From: an uncultured Lachnospiraceae bacterium
Lineage (GTDB): Bacteria > Bacillota_A > Clostridia > Lachnospirales > Lachnospiraceae
NCBI GenBank assembly: GCA_947175285.1
Contig: CAMWMM010000018.1
Coordinates: 1-23,281, forward strand
Length of the DNA stretch: 23,281 nt
Reading direction: 5' to 3'
In this document: positions 1 to 10,704 of the stretch, one piece after another
Layout: each line of letters begins with the position of its first letter
Position numbering within the stretch: the stretch's first letter is position 1
Program-made: the position numbers and the translations under genes
The notes under the pieces: generated by a model
Database searches by the model: none
Told to the model about the DNA's origin: nothing
Seen by the model: only the letters and a program-made list of their open reading frames with translations

Positions 1-1063
1 ATTCCAATAAATCTGTTTCATAGCCTTCTGTTTTTAACAAATCTGCACGAAGGGCATCCGTAATCAATGCCGACATTCTTTCTTTAACAATTCCATATTG
101 CAGAATCGGCTGCAGTTTTTCACATGCAATTTCTTTGTTTACTTCATGTTGACAACATGGTACGGACAAAATTACTTTTGCCCCCCAAATTACTGCTTTT
201 TTCAGTGCATAATCCGTTGCCGTATCACAGGCATGAAGCGTTACCACCATATCAACGCCTGTCCCTTTTTCATACTCTGCAATATCGCCCTTTATAAACT
301 CTAATTTCTGATAACCATACTTATGGCTCAGTTCATTGCAATGAGCAATCACGTCCTCTTTTAAGTCAAGTCCCGTAATAGCTACATCTATTTCCATTAA
401 CTCGTGAAGATAATAATACATGGCAAATGTCAGATAAGATTTCCCGCACCCGAAATCTATAATGCGCAGCTCTTTGTCCTTATTAAGCGCAGGAAGAATA
501 TCTTGTATAAATTCGAGAAAACGATTAATCTGCCTGTATTTATCATATCGTGAACGGATAATTCTGCCATCCGTGGTCTGTACTCCTAAATCAATTAGGA
601 AAGGAACCGCTATTCCCTCTTTTAAAATATAATTTTTTGTCCTGTTATGATTCATAACAGTGTTATGGAACATAACAGTGTTTTGATTCATAACAGGCTT
701 GTCCTGTCCGGCTTCTGTTCTGTCATTTCCGGCATTCAGCTTCTTTTTTATTGTCATTTTTCCTTTTTTACTAACTAAAATAATCACTTTACTATTAGTA
801 TGCTCTATTTCGCACTGTTTAAAATCTTTTAATAAATACTGCTCAATCCGCGGAATCATTTCGGAATCTTTGTAATTTGTATGAAAAACTTTTACGCCCT
901 GATATACTGTCTCCTGAAACAGAATTTCGCCCTGCAGCATAACCGGTCTGATTTTTATTTTAAAAGCCTTATCTTTTTCTCTGGCATTACTGATAATAAT
1001 CTGATATAGTCCACAATTCACTGTATCTGTTAATACCTGTAAAAGTTCTTCTTTCATCTCCAT
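1..1063 (-). CDS. Class I SAM-dependent methyltransferase (Methyltransf_32-like), C-terminus cut by window edge
   Basis: The frame is open from 1063 to the window edge, giving 354 residues without a stop. The start ATG at 1061-1063 follows an AGAGGG ribosome site at 5 nt; a second in-frame ATG lies two codons on. Residues 1-110 form an N-terminal domain I do not recognise. Residues 124-141 are a low-complexity linker encoded by an 18-bp tandem repeat. From about residue 145 the protein is a Rossmann-fold methyltransferase: motif I IIDFGCGKSYLTF at 201-213, an acidic residue for the ribose at GLDLKED (231-237), LHACDTATD at 277-285 and SVPCCQHE at 300-307. The PCCQ motif and its spacing suit the Methyltransf_32 (PF13679) group, whose bacterial substrates are not established. 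It lies downstream of the 1146-1538 gene on the same strand and may be cotranscribed with it. The substrate is unknown. Confidence 0.85.
   Translation of the reverse strand, partial: MEMKEELLQVLTDTVNCGLYQIIISNAREKDKAFKIKIRPVMLQGEILFQETVYQGVKVFHTNYKDSEMIPRIEQYLLKDFKQCEIEHTNSKVIILVSKKGKMTIKKKLNAGNDRTEAGQDKPVMNQNTVMFHNTVMNHNRTKNYILKEGIAVPFLIDLGVQTTDGRIIRSRYDKYRQINRFLEFIQDILPALNKDKELRIIDFGCGKSYLTFAMYYYLHELMEIDVAITGLDLKEDVIAHCNELSHKYGYQKLEFIKGDIAEYEKGTGVDMVVTLHACDTATDYALKKAVIWGAKVILSVPCCQHEVNKEIACEKLQPILQYGIVKERMSALITDALRADLLKTEGYETDLLE
643..696. repeat. Three-copy 18-bp tandem repeat, each unit palindromic, inside the methyltransferase gene
   Basis: Three consecutive 18-bp units occupy 643-660, 661-678 and 679-696: TGTTATGATTCATAACAG, TGTTATGGAACATAACAG and TGTTTTGATTCATAACAG. 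Each is an inverted repeat with arms of 7-8 bp; the first and third are nearly identical and the second differs in the centre. Because 18 is a multiple of three, the array keeps the reading frame. It encodes three six-residue units of the form V-M-(N/F)-(Q/H)-N-(T/R), between the N-terminal domain and the methyltransferase domain. Confidence 0.85.
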
Positions 1064-1077
1064 ACAATCCCTCTTCT

Positions 1078-1115
1078 AGGTGAGAAAGGTTCGCAATGCG
1101 AACTTCTTCTCACCT
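1078..1115. other. Long imperfect hairpin between the small protein gene and the methyltransferase gene
   Basis: AGGTGAGAA at 1078-1086 pairs with TTCTCACCT at 1107-1115, and GTTCGC at 1089-1094 pairs with GCGAAC at 1098-1103, with a small internal bulge and a 3-nt loop. On the minus strand no T-run follows it, so it is not a standard intrinsic terminator. It lies just upstream of the methyltransferase ribosome site and could be an mRNA processing or stability element, or a small dispersed palindrome. Function is not known. Confidence 0.6.
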
Positions 1116-1145
1116 TATTGTAATAAGATTTTTGCAAAAGCTCAA

Positions 1146-1538
1146 CTAAAATTTTAGTATTCCATTATGGTTTACATGTCTCTTCTTATAAATTTCATAA
1201 TAAAGCAATACCTGCACAAACTCCTCAATCCCATCCCATGATTTTTCATCCATGCCGCCTTGCTTTTCTGTTTCCGTATGCTCCATTCGTTTGATTTTAT
1301 CCATAACAGTCTGCGTCAGGCGGTATAGCTGCCATTTATCCGGATATTCATCATAAATGCAGCTTCCTTCATAGTCTATCTGATTAAGTATTTCTGCTAT
1401 AATTTTCTGATAGCGTTTTGCCTCTGACGGATACATCTGCTGTAAGTATTCCAGATCACGTGTTACGGTATCTTCCTCCTGATAATACATCGGAAGCGGA
1501 TACGCCATATAGAAAGGAAGAATTCTTGATTGATTCAT
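1146..1538 (-). CDS. Conserved-looking small protein of unknown function (130 aa)
   Basis: I do not recognise a family. The protein is acidic, rich in Tyr, Glu and Lys, and predicted soluble with helical segments. It starts with an aromatic, Pro-containing stretch (FYMAYPLPMYYQ, residues 9-20), continues with helical segments from residue 25 to about 85, and ends in a basic tail. There is no signal peptide or membrane segment. The ATG at 1538 has only a weak ribosome site (AGAAGATAG); the in-frame Met at residue 11 is an alternative. The gene lies immediately beyond the atp terminator, so it is probably not part of that operon, and 82 bp ahead of the methyltransferase gene on the same strand. 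Coding is supported by the codon pattern and clean spacing rather than by recognised homology. Confidence 0.6.
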   Translation of the reverse strand: MNQSRILPFYMAYPLPMYYQEEDTVTRDLEYLQQMYPSEAKRYQKIIAEILNQIDYEGSCIYDEYPDKWQLYRLTQTVMDKIKRMEHTETEKQGGMDEKSWDGIEEFVQVLLYYEIYKKRHVNHNGILKF

Positions 1539-1605
1539 ATTATTCTATCTTCTAATTCCATTTTACTTTATCATATGCGCAACGTAAAAAGAAGTTCTCG
1601 CATGC

Positions 1606-1638
1606 AAAAGAGGACAGATTTTAATCTGTCCTCTTTTT
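1606..1638 (-). terminator. Intrinsic terminator of the ATP synthase operon
   Basis: A perfect 15-bp inverted repeat, AAAAGAGGACAGATT at 1606-1620 and its complement at 1623-1637, lies directly after the atpC stop codon. The A/T ends supply a T-run on either strand, so it could stop transcription both ways, but only leftward transcription from atpC reaches it here. Confidence 0.9.
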
Positions 1639-1639
1639 A

Positions 1640-2044
1640 CTATTTGTAATTAATTGCATTGATTCTTGCAACGGCACGTTTTAATGACATCTCTGCACGT
1701 TTCATATCAGTGCCGGGAGCGTGCTCTTTAATTCTGTTTTCTGCACGTTCCTTAGATTCTTCCGCACGTTTCAAGTCAATTTCCGTCGGCCATTCTATGA
1801 TTTCAGCAAGTATTGTCACCTTATCCTGTAATACTTCGGCGAATCCTGCATGCAAAGCGGCTTCTTTGGTCTCATTCTCCTGAGTAATCGTCAAAATACC
1901 GGGCGCTATAATCATGGTCATCGGTATATGCTGTTTATAAATACCGACTTCACCCTCTACCGTATTGAATTCAACCATCGACACCTCTTCTTCATAAAAT
2001 ACCCTGTCCGGTGTGATTACTTTTAATGTGAAATTTTCTGCCAT
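1640..2044 (-). CDS. atpC: ATP synthase F1 subunit epsilon
   Basis: This 134-residue protein is the epsilon subunit of the F1 central stalk, which couples to gamma and the c-ring and can inhibit ATP hydrolysis. Residues 1-85 are the beta-sandwich domain, with typical stretches FTLKVITPDRVFYEEEV near the start and the GEVGIYKQHIPM segment at about 31-42. Residues 90-134 are the helical hairpin (ERAENRIKEH, AEMSLKRAVARI). Length is normal. It is the last gene of the operon, 11 bp after atpD and followed at once by the terminator. No oddities were seen. Confidence 0.97.
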   Translation of the reverse strand: MAENFTLKVITPDRVFYEEEVSMVEFNTVEGEVGIYKQHIPMTMIIAPGILTITQENETKEAALHAGFAEVLQDKVTILAEIIEWPTEIDLKRAEESKERAENRIKEHAPGTDMKRAEMSLKRAVARINAINYK

Positions 2045-2055
2045 ACAATACCCCC

Positions 2056-3477
<1,422 letters not shown>

Positions 3478-3499
3478 TTACAGAAGCGCTATTCCTATT

Positions 3500-4363
3500 C
3501 TAAGAAATAGCATTTGCTCCTGCGATAATTTCTGTTAATTCCTGTGTAATAGAGCCTTGTCTTGCTCTGTTATACATCAGCGATAAGTGGTCTATCATTT
3601 CTTCAGCATTGCTTGTTGCAGAATCCATCGCCTGCATTCTTGCACCGTTTTCACTGGCAACGGCTTCTATCAGACCGCCATATATCAGACTGGTAACATA
3701 CTTTGGAATAATCAGGTCAAGCGCCTCGTCATCTTCCGGTTCAAAACTCATAAGCGCCTTGCTCTCTTTTTCCTGTACCTGTTCTTCTTTCTTCTCCGGT
3801 TCAACCGGAAGAAGCTTTAACAAAGTAGGCTCATGTACTACCGTATTCTTAAATCCGGTATAGGCAAGATAGATTTCTCCAACTTCTCCATTTACATAGG
3901 ATTCCAATACTCTGGAACTGAGCGCCATTGCATCCACATAAAGCGGTTCTTCAATAATATCCGAATCTTCTTCTACTATTTCATAACCATAGCGGTGCAG
4001 GGCGTCTTTTCCTTTCTTACCTACTGCATAGATACGCAAATCTTCTTTTTTGAAATCACCCTGCGTAATCAGCTTCACAACATTAGAGTTGTATCCGCCG
4101 GCAAGTCCTCTATTGGAAGTTATCACAATAACCGCCTTTTTGGAGGAATCGCCGCCTCTTAGATAAGGATGATTTAAATTGCCTGCCTTTGCCAACATAG
4201 AAGTTACCGTCTCATACATACAGTTAAAGTATGCTTTCGACTGTTCTGCGCGCTGTTTCGCTCTCTGTAGCTTTACAGTAGAAACAAGTTTCATTGCCTT
4301 GGTAATCTGCTGCGTACTTTGAATACTACCCTTACGCCTTTTAATGTCTCTCATTGAGGCCAT
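3500..4363 (-). CDS. atpG: ATP synthase F1 subunit gamma
   Basis: This 287-residue protein is the rotating central shaft of F1. The N-terminal helix (MRDIKRRKGSIQSTQQITKA, from residue 4) and the C-terminal helix with the conserved NAEEMIDHLSLMYNRARQ stretch form the coiled coil that turns inside the alpha-beta hexamer. Between them is the Rossmann-like domain, with VIVITSNRGLAGGYNSNV at about 79-96. A charged Glu/Lys-rich loop at about 188-205 is the only unusual part and is common in variable regions of this subunit. It lies between atpA and atpD. Confidence 0.98.
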   Translation of the reverse strand: MASMRDIKRRKGSIQSTQQITKAMKLVSTVKLQRAKQRAEQSKAYFNCMYETVTSMLAKAGNLNHPYLRGGDSSKKAVIVITSNRGLAGGYNSNVVKLITQGDFKKEDLRIYAVGKKGKDALHRYGYEIVEEDSDIIEEPLYVDAMALSSRVLESYVNGEVGEIYLAYTGFKNTVVHEPTLLKLLPVEPEKKEEQVQEKESKALMSFEPEDDEALDLIIPKYVTSLIYGGLIEAVASENGARMQAMDSATSNAEEMIDHLSLMYNRARQGSITQELTEIIAGANAIS

Positions 4364-4418
4364 AGCGTCACCTTCAACTTTCTATCTAAACGCCGTTTAG
4401 ATTTTCTACTAATATTCA

Positions 4419-5927
<1,509 letters not shown>

Positions 5928-5959
5928 TCATTCGCACCTTTCTTTTAGAATTTCATTAA

Positions 5960-6505
5960 TTAAATCTGAACTTTCAGTAAATCTTTCTGTAGTTCATTCA
6001 ATTTTGTACTGATACTGCTGTCTACTACCCTGTCACCGATACGGATTACCATACCGCCAATCAGCGTCGCATCCAGTTCATAATTCATTTCCATAGACTT
6101 ATAGTCCGTTGTGTCAAGCAGCTTCTGCTCAATCTTTTTACATTGTTCATCTCTTAAAGGTACTGCCGTTGTAACGGTAGCAACGCCGATTCCTTTATAC
6201 TTCTTTACTTCCGCAAGAAAATATTCCAGAATCTCATCAATTTCCTGATAACGGTCCTTAGAGATGATAATTGTCAAAAATCCAAGCAGTTCGTCAGAAA
6301 CTCTTCCCTTGAACACTTCTGCAACAACCTGAAGTTTCTCTTCCTTATTGACTTTCGGATGTGTCATCAGTTTGCCAAATTCCTCATTTTCTTTCAGAAT
6401 TTTCTGAAGCTGTCCGATTTCCTCAAGCAGGCTGTCCACTTTATTTTCTTCTACTGCAAGTTCAAATAACGCATCTCCGTATGTTTTTGAAATTAGCTTA
6501 GCCAT
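5960..6505 (-). CDS. atpH: ATP synthase F1 subunit delta
   Basis: This 181-residue protein belongs to the delta/OSCP family, which ties the peripheral b stalk to the top of the F1 hexamer. The N-terminal helical domain (YGDALFELAVEENKVDSLLEEI) and the C-terminal part with LIGGMVIRIGDRVVDSSISTKL, the family's most conserved stretch, are present. Its start overlaps the end of atpF by 13 nt, which suggests translational coupling. Length is normal. Confidence 0.97.
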   Translation of the reverse strand: MAKLISKTYGDALFELAVEENKVDSLLEEIGQLQKILKENEEFGKLMTHPKVNKEEKLQVVAEVFKGRVSDELLGFLTIIISKDRYQEIDEILEYFLAEVKKYKGIGVATVTTAVPLRDEQCKKIEQKLLDTTDYKSMEMNYELDATLIGGMVIRIGDRVVDSSISTKLNELQKDLLKVQI

Positions 6506-7056
6506 GTGCTATCACCCATTTCTTTCAGCGTTTCCTCGATAAGACTGTCTTGTACAGTTGTATCAATTGCCGCATTTACAACCTTTCCTGCCATCAAAGA
6601 TGCCAATACCACCATCTCGCGCTTCACTTCGTCAGCCGCTTTCTTCTTTTCCAGTTCGGCTTCCACATTCGCTCTTTCAATAATTCTTGCAGCTTCTTCT
6701 TTTGCTTCCGCTACAATCTTATTTTCATTCGCCAATGCTTTCTTTCTTGCTTCGCTTAAGATGTTTTCCGCTTCCTTATCAATATCTTTCAATCTGGACT
6801 CATATTCAGCCTTTAACTCTTTGGCATCTGCCATGTCCTTAGCTGCATCATCGAGTTCTCCCTTAATCTTGTCCTGTCTTTTTTGAAGCATTTCACGAAC
6901 AGGATTAAATAACAAATGTGATGCAATGAGGAATAATGCAAAGACTGCAATAATTGACAATCCCGCATCCGCAATCAACTGAAGATCCAAGTCAAAAAGT
7001 CTCGGCTCCATTTCTGCAGTTGCCAGTACCAGATTCGCACATACTATCGAATTCAT
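6493..7056 (-). CDS. atpF: ATP synthase Fo subunit b
   Basis: This 187-residue protein is the peripheral stalk. A single membrane segment lies at about 32-50 (LSIIAVFALFLIASHLLF), preceded by a short external N-terminus and followed by a long charged coiled coil with the typical RQDKIKGELDDAAKDMADAK stretch. The start at 7056 is preceded by AGGAGG at 8 nt, so it is favoured over the internal Met at residue 16. It sits between atpE and atpH, as expected, and only one b-type gene is present. Confidence 0.97.
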   Translation of the reverse strand: MNSIVCANLVLATAEMEPRLFDLDLQLIADAGLSIIAVFALFLIASHLLFNPVREMLQKRQDKIKGELDDAAKDMADAKELKAEYESRLKDIDKEAENILSEARKKALANENKIVAEAKEEAARIIERANVEAELEKKKAADEVKREMVVLASLMAGKVVNAAIDTTVQDSLIEETLKEMGDSTWLS

Positions 7057-7096
7057 GCTTTAAGCCTCCTTTCTCCTTTTTCTCTTCCAGAGGCTA

Positions 7097-7369
<273 letters not shown>

Positions 7370-7431
7370 TTAAATATGCTAGTTTTAATCGCGATACTTA
7401 CGCGTAAGCGCAGCAATTCGCAAATTTTTTT

Positions 7432-8151
7432 CTATTCTGTTGTGCAGGCATCTGTAATATATGTCATCGTCAGCATACAGAATACATAAGTTTGAATTGC
7501 TCCAGAGAACAAATCAAAGTAAACATGAAGCGCTGCCGGCCAGATGATTGCTATCTTGGATAACAATGCATATACGAGCGCCATCATAACCGTGCCGGAC
7601 AATACGTTTGCAAACAAACGCAGTGACAATGAAATCGGTACGGCGATATCACCTATCACATTAATAGGCGCCCATATCGGCCACGGGTCACACAAACCGG
7701 CAATAAAGCCTTTCACTTTCTGGTATCTTAACTTGTTGAAGAAAATCAAACAAAATGTAATGATACCAAGCGGGAAAGTAACGCCGTAATCCGCTGTAGG
7801 CGGCCGCAATCCGAACAATCCGGAAATATTGCTTAATAAAATAAAAATAAAGATTGTCGAAATATAATTTCTAAACTGCGGTGAAAACTTACCCATAACA
7901 CCACCAACCATATTATCAAGCATCTCGACAACCATTTCCACTATATTCTGGAATGTTCCCGGTACTTCCGATGCATGCTTAATAGCTCGGTTCGCCGCAA
8001 TGCAGAATCCGATTATGACTAACATGACAATTAAAACACAGACATGCGTCGTCGTAATCCAGACCGTCTGCCCAAAGAACTGATAAGGAAATACGCCATG
8101 CACCATAAAATCAATATCTGCTCCTCCGGACATCAGAACTCCCTGTCCCAT
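7432..8151 (-). CDS. atpB: ATP synthase Fo subunit a
   Basis: This 239-residue membrane protein forms the ion half-channels facing the c-ring. Five to six hydrophobic helices are visible. The essential arginine lies in SLSLRLFANVLSG, at about residues 174-186, within the penultimate helix region. The start at 8151 has an excellent ribosome site (AAGGAGGTGAG), so the first Met is right. It follows atpI by 25 bp. Length is typical for a Firmicutes a subunit. Confidence 0.98.
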   Translation of the reverse strand: MGQGVLMSGGADIDFMVHGVFPYQFFGQTVWITTTHVCVLIVMLVIIGFCIAANRAIKHASEVPGTFQNIVEMVVEMLDNMVGGVMGKFSPQFRNYISTIFIFILLSNISGLFGLRPPTADYGVTFPLGIITFCLIFFNKLRYQKVKGFIAGLCDPWPIWAPINVIGDIAVPISLSLRLFANVLSGTVMMALVYALLSKIAIIWPAALHVYFDLFSGAIQTYVFCMLTMTYITDACTTE

Positions 8152-8176
8152 ACTCTCACCTCCTTACGAATAGATT

Positions 8177-8578
8177 TTAAATCTTAAAAACTTTGGAACT
8201 GATTTTTCGGGTAAAAGGCTGCATATAAGCAGACACTTTCATTCCCATATAACCTAAAAAGGCAAAAAGCGGATTGGCAAATCCACTTACTGCAAGTACT
8301 GCCATTGCGATTACTATGATAAGATAACGAACGAGATACTGCGTACCGACCGTTTTCATCGCGTCTTTAGATGCCATCTCCAAACTCCGGGAGAGCGTCC
8401 ACCACATATGAACGGAACCTATTACCGCAAGTACAACCCCAATCCATAATCCTATACTATATTCCGGCTTACGGGAGAAAAATAGAATAATAACCTGACA
8501 TACAATGCCATAAAGAAAAATGCCCAGAGACAAATCAAACAATGTAGGATCAATTTTTATCTTCCCGTTTTTTTCCAT
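8177..8578 (-). CDS. atpI: ATP synthase subunit I (AtpI), membrane protein
   Basis: The gene product of 133 residues begins MEKNGKIKID at 8578. A longer frame upstream only overlaps atpZ out of phase and reads like antisense-type noise, so the internal Met with AGGAAGAAG upstream is chosen. Four hydrophobic helices are visible: LSLGIFLYGIVCQVIILFF, SIGLWIGVVLAVIGSVHMWW, YLIIVIAMAVLAVSGF and the following segment. This fits the AtpI family (PF03899), which helps c-ring assembly in some bacteria. It overlaps the end of atpZ by 29 nt, and atpB follows. The family call rests on topology and position more than on strong motifs. Confidence 0.82.
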   Translation of the reverse strand: MEKNGKIKIDPTLFDLSLGIFLYGIVCQVIILFFSRKPEYSIGLWIGVVLAVIGSVHMWWTLSRSLEMASKDAMKTVGTQYLVRYLIIVIAMAVLAVSGFANPLFAFLGYMGMKVSAYMQPFTRKISSKVFKI

Positions 8579-8837
8579 CTTTTTCTTCTTCCTGACCGGC
8601 TTTCTTGTGTTTTCTTGTGACTGCAGGTTCTTCATATATTTTTTTTGCAAATCGAAATACATTTGTGCCCCCTGCAACAGCTCCTGCAAAAAACAGAATG
8701 ACAATCCAAAAAGTGGTTCCGCACTTTTTATCAATATACATTCCAAGAAAAGAACAGAGAAAAATAGGTACAAGCATATTGATACCAAATTGACTTATCA
8801 TCATAAATGAGTGATAGACGTTTCGATTAAATTTCAC
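8550..8837 (-). CDS. atpZ: AtpZ/AtpI-family small membrane protein, first gene of the ATP synthase operon
   Basis: This protein of about 95 residues has two membrane helices, SQFGINMLVPIFLCSFLGMYI and FWIVILFFAGAVAGGTNVFRF, separated by DKKCGTT and followed by a charged tail. The pattern matches the AtpZ/AtpI group, whose members lie at the head of atp operons and have been linked to Fo assembly or Mg2+/Ca2+ movement. The likely start is a GTG at 8835-8837, because AAGGGG lies about 7 nt upstream; an ATG nine codons earlier has no such site. The stop overlaps atpI. The promoter at 8870-8898 lies about 33 bp upstream. Confidence 0.85.
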   Translation of the reverse strand: MKFNRNVYHSFMMISQFGINMLVPIFLCSFLGMYIDKKCGTTFWIVILFFAGAVAGGTNVFRFAKKIYEEPAVTRKHKKAGQEEEKDGKKREDKN

Positions 8838-8869
8838 AGTTTTTCCCCTTCTTTTTATGCACACTTAAA

Positions 8870-8898
8870 ATTATAACCATTTTTGGGAATAATGTCCA
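8870..8898 (-). promoter_or_regulatory. Promoter of the ATP synthase operon
   Basis: On the minus strand, TGGACA at 8893-8898 and TATAAT at 8870-8875 are separated by 17 nt, a near-consensus housekeeping promoter. It points at atpZ and would give a leader of about 25 nt. It is divergent from the promoter at 8941-8968. Confidence 0.8.
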
Positions 8899-8940
8899 GT
8901 ATATTTGAGGAAATTGTGTGATTTTTGTTGACTTTTTCTT

Positions 8941-8968
8941 TTGGATAACTTCTTTTTTATGGTATACT
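8941..8968 (+). promoter_or_regulatory. Promoter of the DUF402 gene with extended -10
   Basis: TTGGAT at 8941-8946 and TATACT at 8963-8968 are 16 nt apart, and TGG directly precedes the -10 box to give a TGnTATACT extended -10. It lies 33 bp upstream of the ATG at 9002, which has an AGGAGG ribosome site at 8992-8997. Confidence 0.75.
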
Positions 8969-9001
8969 TAACTGTATATTATACATATTGTAGGAGGTTC
9001 T

Positions 9002-9481
9002 ATGCCGACACCCATCTTATACCGTAAAAGAATTATTCCCGAAGAATGCGTCCTGTTAAAAGATGATAAAATTTTGTACCAGGACGAACAGATTATCGTC
9101 ACCGGATGGAATACTTTAAAACCAAAAAAAGAACTCCATCATGGTTATTCCTGTTATTTTTTAAACGAAGGTTATAAAGTCAGTAAATTTTACCGCGAAG
9201 ATAATTCTCTTCTATTCTGGTACTGCGATATCGTCGAACACGACTATCAGCCTGAAACCAACACCTACGTTTTCACCGATTTACTTGCCGATGTCATCAT
9301 ATATCCGGACGGCTTCGTCAAAGTTGTGGATATTGACGAACTTGTTACAGCGCGGGGTGAAAATCTCATTTCCGAAGATACATTAAAAAAATCACTCCTG
9401 TGCTTAAGCAATTTGCTGGACATTATTTATGCCGGTCATTTTAACACGCTGCAGGAACCGATAGAAAAAGTTATTATTTAA
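9002..9481 (+). CDS. DUF402 domain protein (Ntdp-like)
   Basis: This 159-residue soluble protein matches the DUF402 family (PF04167). The diagnostic region is at about 72-115: FWYCDIVEHDY, then VFTDLLADVIIYPDGFVKVVDIDEL, with the acidic residues that bind metal in the family. Some Firmicutes members (Ntdp, YgaC type) hydrolyse nucleoside tri- and diphosphates, so a phosphatase role is possible but not shown. The start is fixed by the AGGAGG site 4 nt upstream. The gene is alone in its direction, with its own promoter, and converges on the SleB-like gene with only 8 bp between the stop codons. No clear terminator lies between them. Confidence 0.88.
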   Translation: MPTPILYRKRIIPEECVLLKDDKILYQDEQIIVTGWNTLKPKKELHHGYSCYFLNEGYKVSKFYREDNSLLFWYCDIVEHDYQPETNTYVFTDLLADVIIYPDGFVKVVDIDELVTARGENLISEDTLKKSLLCLSNLLDIIYAGHFNTLQEPIEKVII

Positions 9482-9489
9482 TTAAAAAT

Positions 9490-10689
9490 CTAATAGAAAA
9501 TATGTCCTCCGATTCTATAACGCGGCGTAATACCGTCTACAGGCGTCCTGAAATAAACGCAGTTACTGACCGTAGTTGTTCCGGCCATCACTTCGTCCGC
9601 CGCCTGATAGCAGCTTGGCGTTGCACGCCCTTCCGCAAGCGCTAATGCAAGTCTTCCGCTCGCCACCGGCGAGAACTGTCCCGACTGATAAATAACACCT
9701 ATTATTGTATCCGGATAGACTGAACTCAACACTCTGTTAATGACTACGGAACCAACTGCTACTTGTCCGACATAGGGTTCCGCCCCTGCTTCACAATAAA
9801 TCAAATTAGCAAGCAGATATCTGTCTCCTTCCTCAAAATGCACTTCCGAAATATCACGCCAGCTCGATTGTGCGGCAAGTTCCGCCATACGCATCTCTTC
9901 AGCAAGTTTTTCCCTGAGAGCCGCAATATTTTCCTCCTGCTCTTTTATCTGCTGCTCATATGCTAACGCCGCCGCTTCCGCATCGGAAATCTGACTGGAT
10001 GTGCTTGCAAGAGAATTGCTTGCCTGGCTCACCAGTCCGGAGACACGGCTCTGCTCTGCCACTACCTGAACTTTGTAACTGTCCAGTTCGCTCTTATCTG
10101 CTTCTAACAGCGTCATGGCTGCATCCAGCTCTGCCGCCATATCTTCAATCTTTTCCTGAGTCTCCTTATATTCTTCTAACACTTTTTTTTCATATGCCGA
10201 CAACTGTTCAATATAATCGTTCCGGTTCAATAATTCAGCAAGACTTCCCGATGAAAGCAGCATCTCCAAATAGAGATAATCACTCTTCTCATACATGAAC
10301 TTAATCTGCATTTTCATGTTTTCATACTGTTCATCTTTCGTGGCAATCGCATCTTCCAAATCACGGTTAGTCTGGTCAATCATTTCATTTGTCGCTTCTA
10401 TTTCCGCTTCTTTATCCGCGATTTTTGCCTCCAAATCACTGAGATTACTGCTTACCTGAGACAATTCGGTATTCAACGTAGACAGTGTCCCCTCCAGAGA
10501 CTCTTTCTGATCGTTCAAACTATCCAGATTTTCTCTTGTGGAATCAAGCTGGGACTGCGTCTCCTGCCTCTCCTGCTCTGCCTCCTCAATCTGACGCCTT
10601 GTCTCCTCTGTCGCATAAGCGGAAACGTGCAGCATCCCTATTAAGAGTGCAAAAAGCAGCAGCGCTGCCGCATTTCGTCTGAATTTCAT
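9490..10689 (-). CDS. Secreted coiled-coil cell wall hydrolase with C-terminal SleB domain
   Basis: With the start at 10689 the protein has 399 residues. A signal peptide (MKFRRNAAALLLFALLIGML, cleavage likely after SAYA near residue 26) is followed by a long Gln/Glu/Leu-rich coiled coil to about residue 275, like the N-terminal region of PcsB-type proteins. The last 110 residues are a SleB/CwlJ hydrolase domain (Hydrolase_2, PF07486): LIYCEAGAEPYVGQ with the likely catalytic Glu near residue 300, VAVGSVVINRV, the SGQFSPV segment and AEGRATPSCYQAADEVMAG. SleB-type domains cut peptidoglycan, in spores preferring muramic-delta-lactam. An ATG three codons upstream (10698) has its AAAGG only 1-2 nt away, so the second ATG is preferred. 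It follows rpiB closely. Vegetative remodelling is an alternative role. Confidence 0.9.
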   Translation of the reverse strand: MKFRRNAAALLLFALLIGMLHVSAYATEETRRQIEEAEQERQETQSQLDSTRENLDSLNDQKESLEGTLSTLNTELSQVSSNLSDLEAKIADKEAEIEATNEMIDQTNRDLEDAIATKDEQYENMKMQIKFMYEKSDYLYLEMLLSSGSLAELLNRNDYIEQLSAYEKKVLEEYKETQEKIEDMAAELDAAMTLLEADKSELDSYKVQVVAEQSRVSGLVSQASNSLASTSSQISDAEAAALAYEQQIKEQEENIAALREKLAEEMRMAELAAQSSWRDISEVHFEEGDRYLLANLIYCEAGAEPYVGQVAVGSVVINRVLSSVYPDTIIGVIYQSGQFSPVASGRLALALAEGRATPSCYQAADEVMAGTTTVSNCVYFRTPVDGITPRYRIGGHIFY

Positions 10690-10704
10690 AAAAACCATGC
10701 CTTT

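Noticed and set aside
98..304. A 68-codon plus-strand frame at the left edge
   Set aside because: It is antisense to the methyltransferase domain, whose motifs are clear on the minus strand.
363..370. Loss of activity in the GH18 motif (residues 363-370 of the 21153-22868 protein) because Asn replaces an Asp
   Set aside because: The catalytic Glu is kept, and this Asn is common in the spore germination branch of GH18. The numbers given here are residue positions, not bases.
8579..8788. Upstream extension of atpI to a Met at 8788
   Set aside because: This stretch is out of frame with and fully inside atpZ; the internal Met at 8578 has a ribosome site and starts the AtpI-like region.
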